Below are positions 58,275 through 64,000 of a stretch of DNA of 64,000 nt, in pieces. The DNA comes from Bisporella sp. PMI_857 (Eukaryota > Ascomycota > Leotiomycetes > Helotiales > Helotiaceae), in contig JAJSPD010000008.1 in the NCBI GenBank assembly GCA_021307315.1, forward strand, positions 868,001 through 932,000, written 5' to 3'. A model generated the notes under the pieces. The model made no database searches. It had not been told where the DNA came from and worked only from the letters and a program-made list of their open reading frames with translations. Both the position numbers and the translations under genes were made by a program. Numbering within the stretch: position 1 is the first letter of the stretch; every line of letters starts with the position of its first letter.

Positions 58275-59532
58275 ATGGCTCCAAGTCGAACTGACAATGA
58301 TTTCTCTGAACCGAGAACCACCTACGATGTGAATGTGCCTTACAAAACTCTATCAGATGACTACCTGCGTCAGACCAAGGAGCGAACAGAGTTCCCTGAA
58401 TATCTACCTGTATGGGAGGAAGGAGTCTGGCATGATGATTTCCCTATCTTTGACTATGAAGACCCAGCACTGCGCGCAGACAAGACGAAGCCGCATCTCT
58501 TTACAGAAGGTGTATCGGCTCAGCTCATCACTCCGAGAATGGGGACGATATTGACTGGCGTCAAGTTAGAAACGCTCTCAAAGGAAGGAAAAGATGAGCT
58601 TGCTCTTCTAATCTGTGAGCGGAAGGTTGTTGTCCTTCGAGAGCAGCTAAATTTCCTTAAAGCTGGACCTCAATTCCAGGTGGACTTCATGGAATATTAC
58701 GGCAAACTTTCTATGCAACCTGTTACGGGCCATATCAAAGGATTCCCACAATATCATGTAATTCACCGGGACAACAACGAGGAAGACTTGAAAAATATTT
58801 TGAAGCTAAGATGACAACCACCATCTGGCACCATGATGTTAGCTATGAGAGACAGCCTCCAGGATATATCATGCTGGGGATACTAGCATGCCCAGTAAGC
58901 AACTCGGCCGCCTGAAGATCACTATTTCTAGCTTTTTTTATTTAAATTCAACATCGATACTAACACTGAGACCACGCAGAATGTCGGAGGCGATACAATC
59001 GTTTGTGACACTACTGTGGCATACAAGCGTCTCTCGCCTCTTTTCCAAAGAATGCTAAATGAGGTGAAGGTAGTTCACACATCTGAGAAGATGCTTGCGC
59101 ATGCAAGAGCATCCAAAGGAATGATTCGGAGCAACCCAATAAACTCAGTGCACCCCTTAATACGCGTTCATCCAGTTACCGGTGAGAGGGCTATATTCCT
59201 GAATAGAGAGTTTCCAAAGGAGATACTTGGTCTCAAGGATCTAGAGGCCGAGTGTATCACCAAGTTTTTGATGGACACTATGGCTATGGGACACGATTAT
59301 CAAGCTCGTATCCACTGGGAGAAGCATAGCGTGGTCATGTTTGATGGCCGGAGCACTATTCGTAAGTGACTCGGCGAGCAATTTACAGATTGACTAACAC
59401 CCCAAAGATACCGGTACCGTAGACTATGATACTAGTTTGCAAGCACGCCACCTCTTTCGTCTCGCTGCAATGACGGAGGTTCCGATTTCAGTCGAGGAGA
59501 GTGAGCGTAAGGTAAAGATTGATGGACATTAA
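58275..59532 (+). CDS. TauD-type Fe(II)/2-oxoglutarate dioxygenase (sulfonate/taurine)
   Basis: This is a 2-oxoglutarate-dependent dioxygenase of the TauD/TfdA group, which releases sulfite from taurine or related sulfonates for sulfur supply. From ATG 58275 the sequence runs PEYLPVWEEGVWHDDFPIFDYEDPALRAD, GVSAQLITPRMGTILTGVKLETLS, LICERKVVVLREQ and YYGKLSMQPVTGHIKGFPQYHVIHRD. The first Fe ligands are the HxD of IWHHDVSYE (about 58820-58845). After an intron (about 58892-58979) come GGDTIVCDTTVAYKRLSP and VHPVTGERAIFLN. The second Fe His is in TIHTGTVDYD, its codon split by an intron (59361-59407). The 2-oxoglutarate Arg is in ARHLFRLAAMTEVP. The stop is at 59532. A single frame break near 58795 lies in an A run before YFEAKMTTT. 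All ligands are present. Confidence 0.93.
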
Positions 59533-60521
59533 AACTGTGAGCAATGTATGCTCTCGCTGCGGTAAGCAGTGTTGAAAATGCAAAATATGTACGACATGGC
59601 TGAAGCATGAGTATTCATTAACACCCCTTCCTTGATATTTTCTAGCTACAAGCCGTTGGTTCGCACTTCACAAAACGTTGCTATCACAGTATAAAATTAG
59701 CGTTACGATAATGAACTTTTTCCAATTCTACCAACCATGTCCAACAGATGTTCTAATGTTGTTCGTCCAGCTGCCTTCTTCACAGTCTATTCGACTAATT
59801 CTTCTGTGGGGTCACCCAAGACATAGGATTACTGTCAAAATCGAACATCAAGAATAGAAATTTTCATGCGATATGCAAGCCGGACCGTTTTCAAGTCGTT
59901 ATCAGCACTGAATAGCCAACCAGGATAACTCGTTGGGAAGGAAGACGAGTCGGGATATTCCTGCGAAAATTCCATAAGGTTACTTCCAGCTCACAGCCCA
60001 AGGCTCAAAAAGGACATTTTCTACGTCAGTGGCCAGCCTCATGTCAGCATCAGGAGGTCCAGTCATACGTGAGTGGCATGCTTTATCACGAGTACTTTGA
60101 GTTGCAGTTGCATGTAAATGTACCTAACGACAGCTCAGCATGCGGATTGGTGAGCTTTCCGCTCCTACTATGTCAAGCATGGTTGAGGCAAAGCAATAAC
60201 ATCTGGCAACTATGGAAAATTTCACTAGGCTGGCCAATATTGTTGGTGGCGCTGCGGGCGCGGAGGCGTGTGATCATCCATGCAAAATCTCGCTGCGGGG
60301 AAACGTTTACTTTCACTGGCCGTCCTTGATGCCACATAACTGCAGGAGGATATCAAAAATCTCCATAGGGCTCGTACTGCATTAGTCAGAAATTATATGA
60401 CAACAACAAAAATGATAAATGTTATGCCACATGCTACTTATCGGCCCAGAGGCTTATATTTTTATATTGCAGAAGACTACCATGCTGGCATTCATCCAGA
60501 CGATGGCACTGTCAGCTGAGG
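59533..60521. other. Intergenic, convergent 3' ends of TauD and AKR genes
   Basis: No gene is recognised in this 1.0 kb. The 86-codon frame at 60069-60329 has no family motifs. Confidence 0.45.
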
Positions 60522-61576
60522 CTAAGATTCCTCCGGCCATACTTTGTATCCAAACATGTCTACCGGATTTACGAACCGAGTGTGCCGACCTTTCGCAACC
60601 TCCTGCACTGCCTCGAATTCCTCATCGCTCAAATCCAGGAGCTGGAAGTTGCTCTTGATTCGTGATTCTGTTGCGCTCTTTGGTAGCACAACGTATCCTC
60701 TCTTGATGCCCCAGGTTATCAGCAGCTGTGCTAAGTCTACGTTCTTCTTCGCTGCGATATCTTGCAGCTCGGCATTCTCCATGACCTTCTCTGGCGCCTT
60801 CTCTTGTGATCCAAGGGGAGAATATGCGGCAGGTAGGATGTCATGAGACCAACAGAACTCCAGAAGCTCCGTGTTGGGGAGTAGTGGATGAATCTCAACT
60901 TGATTGATGGCCGGCCTGATTTCGGCGTATTTAAGTATTGCTTCGAGGTGCTCGATCTTGAAGTTTGAGACCCCAATAGACCTAGCTTTCCCTTCCTTGT
61001 ATAATTTTTCCATAGTTTTCCAGACTGGCTTGTGGTTGTCTGTCAAGGCCTTGTTGATGATATACTGTAGCACCGTTAGTTGTTTCTTTTAAGTAGTTAT
61101 ACCAATGCTTCTACAAACTTTCCCATCTGGATTACGTTTAATTTCATGATTTTCAGTCTTCTCAGCCGCAAATGGCCAGTGAAGCAAGAAGCAATCCACA
61201 TAATCAAGATGTAGATTCTCCAGAGAGTTGTTCAAACTCCACTCAATATCTTCGGGCTCAAACAAATGCGGCCAGACTTTCGTCGTGATAAAGATATCAT
61301 CACGCTTCACATCTGGGTGTGTCGACAAAAACTCCCATAACCCAGCCCCAACCTCATCTTCGTTCCGGTAAATGTAGTATAATCAGCATGGTTCTTCTCT
61401 TTCAAAAGTGTAGACTTACTACCAAGCACAGTCTAGATGCCTATAACCAGTTTCTAGAGCAGTGAAGACAGCCTTTTGTATTGTGCCCTTACTGGCGGTG
61501 CCTTCAGCAGCGAAAGTCCCAAAACCAAGAGCAGGAATCTCGACACCGTTGTTGAGCGTGAATGTGGGGATCGCCA
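60522..61576 (-). CDS. Aldo/keto reductase (NADPH-dependent)
   Basis: This is a member of the AKR superfamily (TIM barrel), reducing aldehydes or ketones; D-galacturonate, glycerol or xylose-type substrates cannot be told apart here. From ATG 61576 the text MAIPTFTLNNGVEIPALGFGTF leads to HLDCAWYY-NEDEVG (catalytic Tyr, about 61400-61440), DIFITTKVWP (Lys, about 61280-61305), and DYVDCFLLHWPF (His, about 61168-61205). An intron ending CTACAG (about 61072-61125) is followed by KLYKEGKARSIGVSNF, INQVEIHPLLPN, AAYSPLGS and VVLPKSATESRIKSNFQLLDLS, ending FGYKVWPEES. The Asp-Tyr-Lys-His tetrad is complete. The first intron (near 61373-61430) has a good GTAAGT donor and GCTGAT branch point but its acceptor reads TAC instead of TAG, probably a lost G. 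Confidence 0.93.
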
Positions 61577-62079
61577 TCAGACAAGTTACTTGACGTATAA
61601 CATCATCCCTGGTAGTAGATGGCGAATGTCCGTTGGTTATTCACGGGTTGCCGATTGGGCCACGAGCTTGGAAACTGATGACTTGTGCAGTGACTCCTAA
61701 GCGGAAATATGCGGTAAATACAAGGATTGGTTTCTGTGCTATGCAGGGCTTTCTTGGAGATACCCCCCTATGTGAAAGGGTGAAGGAAGTGTTATGGTAC
61801 AAAGAAAAAATGTCGGTTCGAATAGATGAAAGACTTGTAGAGGTGACAATAATGTTCGAAATGTTTGGGTTGATTAGTGGACAGGAAGTCAAGCTGGCTT
61901 GTCTCCGACTTGGGTACTGTAAATATATTCCAGATTCACCCCACTTTTGAGGGCTAGAAACGTTGCCAATATTGTATTCGTCTCCAGGTACTAACTCAGT
62001 GCTTTTGATAGGATATTTAATTGCATAATCAAGTAAATAATGCAGGAGCCAAGGTGCATGTGTTTGGTTCTCCACAAGA

Positions 62080-62491
62080 TCATATTACCTCGACAGCCTT
62101 CTCCTGCTTAACAACCATTACTATCCCTCCGCCAGCTACCATTCCACTGGTGGCAGCTACCAAAGCGATTCCTACTACATTGGGTCTGAAAAGACCCCTT
62201 TGCAGCAACCTCATTGAGGCAAAATATCTCGTCGTCCCATAGCTTAAACATCCGGCTCCAGATGCTACCAAGGCAGCTGATGCAGGCTTCAGATTTCCAT
62301 GATCATGCCTGAGAGCTGGAGACAGTGCTTCTAGAGCATCGAGCTTTTGCTAAAGCTACACCAAGGGCTACGAAACCGAGTCCCGTTCTTGTCCAGGAGA
62401 GGAAGGTTCTTCTCGTTTGCAAGGTGATCGCGTGCCACGCTGCCAGTATTGGCCATTGGAGAGGGGGTGACAAGCTTGTAGAAGCGGACAT
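62080..62491 (-). CDS. DUF202/YidH-family small membrane protein
   Basis: This is a small multi-pass membrane protein of the DUF202 family, of unknown function; fungal members are often vacuolar or plasma membrane. From ATG 62491 (MSASTSLSP) one-base indels shift the frame, but the family text is clear: ARDHLANE, then RTFLSWTRTGLGFVALGVALAK (the DUF202 signature with first helix, about 62345-62410), DALEALSPALRHDHGN, then ASALVASGAGCLSYGTTRYF (second helix) and VGIALVAATSGMVAGGGIVMVV (third helix, about 62095-62160), ending KQEKAVEVI at 62080. Indels are near 62450, 62395 and 62350. Three helices and about 135 residues match the family. Upstream, 62492-62760 would be its promoter. Confidence 0.88.
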
Positions 62492-64000
62492 CTTGAGTGA
62501 TATTCTATAAGTGACTCTTGGTTATAAAGTGCATAGATCGGAGTCATAGGCGGTTCCAATGTTCGTCCCACGCCGGGCAAAGTGATCTTGTGATTTGAAG
62601 AAGACCTATGTCCGGAAAAAAAGCCCAATGTAGGGACGTAATTTAAAAACTGGCCCCCCTGAGATATCTGAGATATTTGATAGATGAAGAATTGCATCAC
62701 TCTTTATTTTCAACCTTTCGCTGACGAGGGCGATAGCAAAAGACGAAATAGCACGTGATATCGTGTTATCGGGAGCGTGAATCGCTACTTGAACTGGGTT
62801 TTATTATTGGGAAAGTCATTACCCTGACTCATCGGAAATTACGTTTCATATACGTATTGTTAATCTTTATGATGGATTTGTGGTACTAATATCATCCATC
62901 TACTTTATAGAGAGATCAATATCTTTGACAAAACCAGGCAACAGAGACCAAGAACTTGTGTACTATATATAGTAGATACACTCGAGGCACATATTAGACA
63001 ATCACATACGCTAGGAGAGAATTTATGGCAAACGGATCTGCTTATACTGCGCACCAGAAAAATATTTCCCAAGCAAATGGTTACAGTAGCAGTTAAACGC
63101 CTCAAAGGAAATAACAGTACCCGTTAGATGCCTCAATGAGAGTGTCTGGATTGTAACCAGACTGAAGTAGCTGCGGATTTGCAATTGGGATTTCGAGTAA
63201 GTAGCACATTCTGCCCGAACTCAATAGACCATGAGAATTTAAGAAAGGAATTCAAGAAAAGAACAAAGCGACCAGGTATGGGTCCCGAAAACCGTTCAAA
63301 CCACGCCCAAACAGAAGGCTAAGGCTGATAATTTTATTCAAGCCTTATCCCAAAATTGGAACTTAGTAGCCACCGAAATTTAATGTTGTCGTACTTACTC
63401 CTAGTGAAGATGGTCACTTTGGATTTGCTGAGGTAACAGAGCCCGCTAGGCTTTGGAGACGATGCGGTCAATGCTTCTTAGGATGGCAAAGGAAGTCAAG
63501 CTTAGATCGTTCGGTATGTCGGGAGAAATCGAAGAGGCAGTTTGGAATTAGATTAGAATCATTTGGCAGCAGCGGCTGCGTGCTATAGGAATGATTTTCA
63601 AACCGTCAAAGCAAGGCCTACAAAGGAGCATCGCACCAAATTTCCTAAAAAATTAAACTTCTTCCAATGCATTTCCAGCAGCAAAAGCAAACATACCGTG
63701 AAGCATCTCAACAGAGACTAGCAACTCATCAAGTCTTTTCCAGCGCTATTGTAACCGGCAATTTGAAAGACAGATTGTACATTACCAACAGCTAGAAGAG
63801 TTGTGTTCTCGGATAGCGATATCGAGAGAGTTTTACCAGTTATTTTGAAACCTACTAATGCTCTCAGATCCGCGGATGTTTTTGAGATTTGTGGACTATA
63901 CAAGGTATGATGTTAAGAGATCGAACATCAGTGAGCCGGAGGAAGATGGCATATCTTTAGATCTGTATTTTGAAACTTAGAATGGCAAGCTGGGCTATAT
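62492..64000. other. Terminal 1.5 kb, no gene recognised
   Basis: The left part should be the promoter of the DUF202 gene and includes a CACGTG near 62752-62757. The rest has only short frames (62905-63105 and 63718-63903 minus) without family features. The right end may contain the edge of a gene outside the window. Confidence 0.45.

Noticed and set aside
61641..62075. 144-codon minus-strand ORF between the AKR and DUF202 genes
   Set aside because: No family motif, sits in the AKR promoter and against the DUF202 3' end; probably chance.
1..64000. tRNA, rRNA, CRISPR or prokaryote-type operon signals
   Set aside because: None could be supported by eye; gene structure is clearly eukaryotic with spliceosomal introns.

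Overview
The window is nuclear DNA of a filamentous ascomycete (Pezizomycotina). The evidence is the many short GT-AG introns (about 45-80 nt, with CTRAY-like branch points), moderate AT richness, and the gene families: a fungal RNase T2 with a C-terminal extension, GH81 glucanase, TauD dioxygenase, PLAC8 protein, STN1, TEM1/SPG1 and fungal-only proteins of unknown function. A leotiomycete is my best guess for the class, by overall resemblance only. I saw no tRNA, rRNA, CRISPR or intact transposon.

Layout. 1-16.6 kb, accessory then core: the end of a disrupted membrane protein; a small secreted cysteine-rich protein; secreted RNase T2; a likely catabolic group (class II aldolase, iron alcohol dehydrogenase, HSL-type hydrolase, membrane-anchored TAP-type hydrolase); mitochondrial EF-Tu. 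18.5-31.3 kb, mostly core: CAND1 (cullin exchange), an uncharacterised mitochondrial acidic protein, a PLAC8 protein with a long tail, the TEM1/SPG1 GTPase, glycine cleavage H protein. 31.3-43.1 kb: HEM3, a repeat-like low-gene stretch, a secreted protein that may have a CheD-type fold, and a vacuolar Ca2+/H+ exchanger. 45.2-56.4 kb: STN1, a DNAJC9-type J protein, secreted GH81 glucanase, UTP14, and mitochondrial ribosomal protein mL41 sharing a promoter with UTP14. 58.3-62.5 kb: TauD dioxygenase, aldo-keto reductase, DUF202 membrane protein.

The strongest general observation concerns sequence quality. Nearly every conserved gene is broken by several one-base indels, mostly one base lost from a short homopolymer. 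Mitochondrial EF-Tu alone carries at least eight, although it should be single-copy and essential. The remaining protein matches the family perfectly on both sides of each break, so these look like uncorrected long-read errors rather than pseudogenes. Only HEM3 reads cleanly from end to end. Gene extents below therefore span the true gene, and broken frames inside them should not be read as loss of function.

The most interesting biology is: the secreted protein at 37.0-37.8 kb, whose layout recalls the CheD deamidase fold; the secreted cysteine-rich protein at 2.3-2.9 kb; a near-perfect hairpin in the UTP14/mL41 promoter; paired MluI cell-cycle boxes upstream of the DNAJC9-type gene; and a Crz1-type element upstream of the calcium exchanger.
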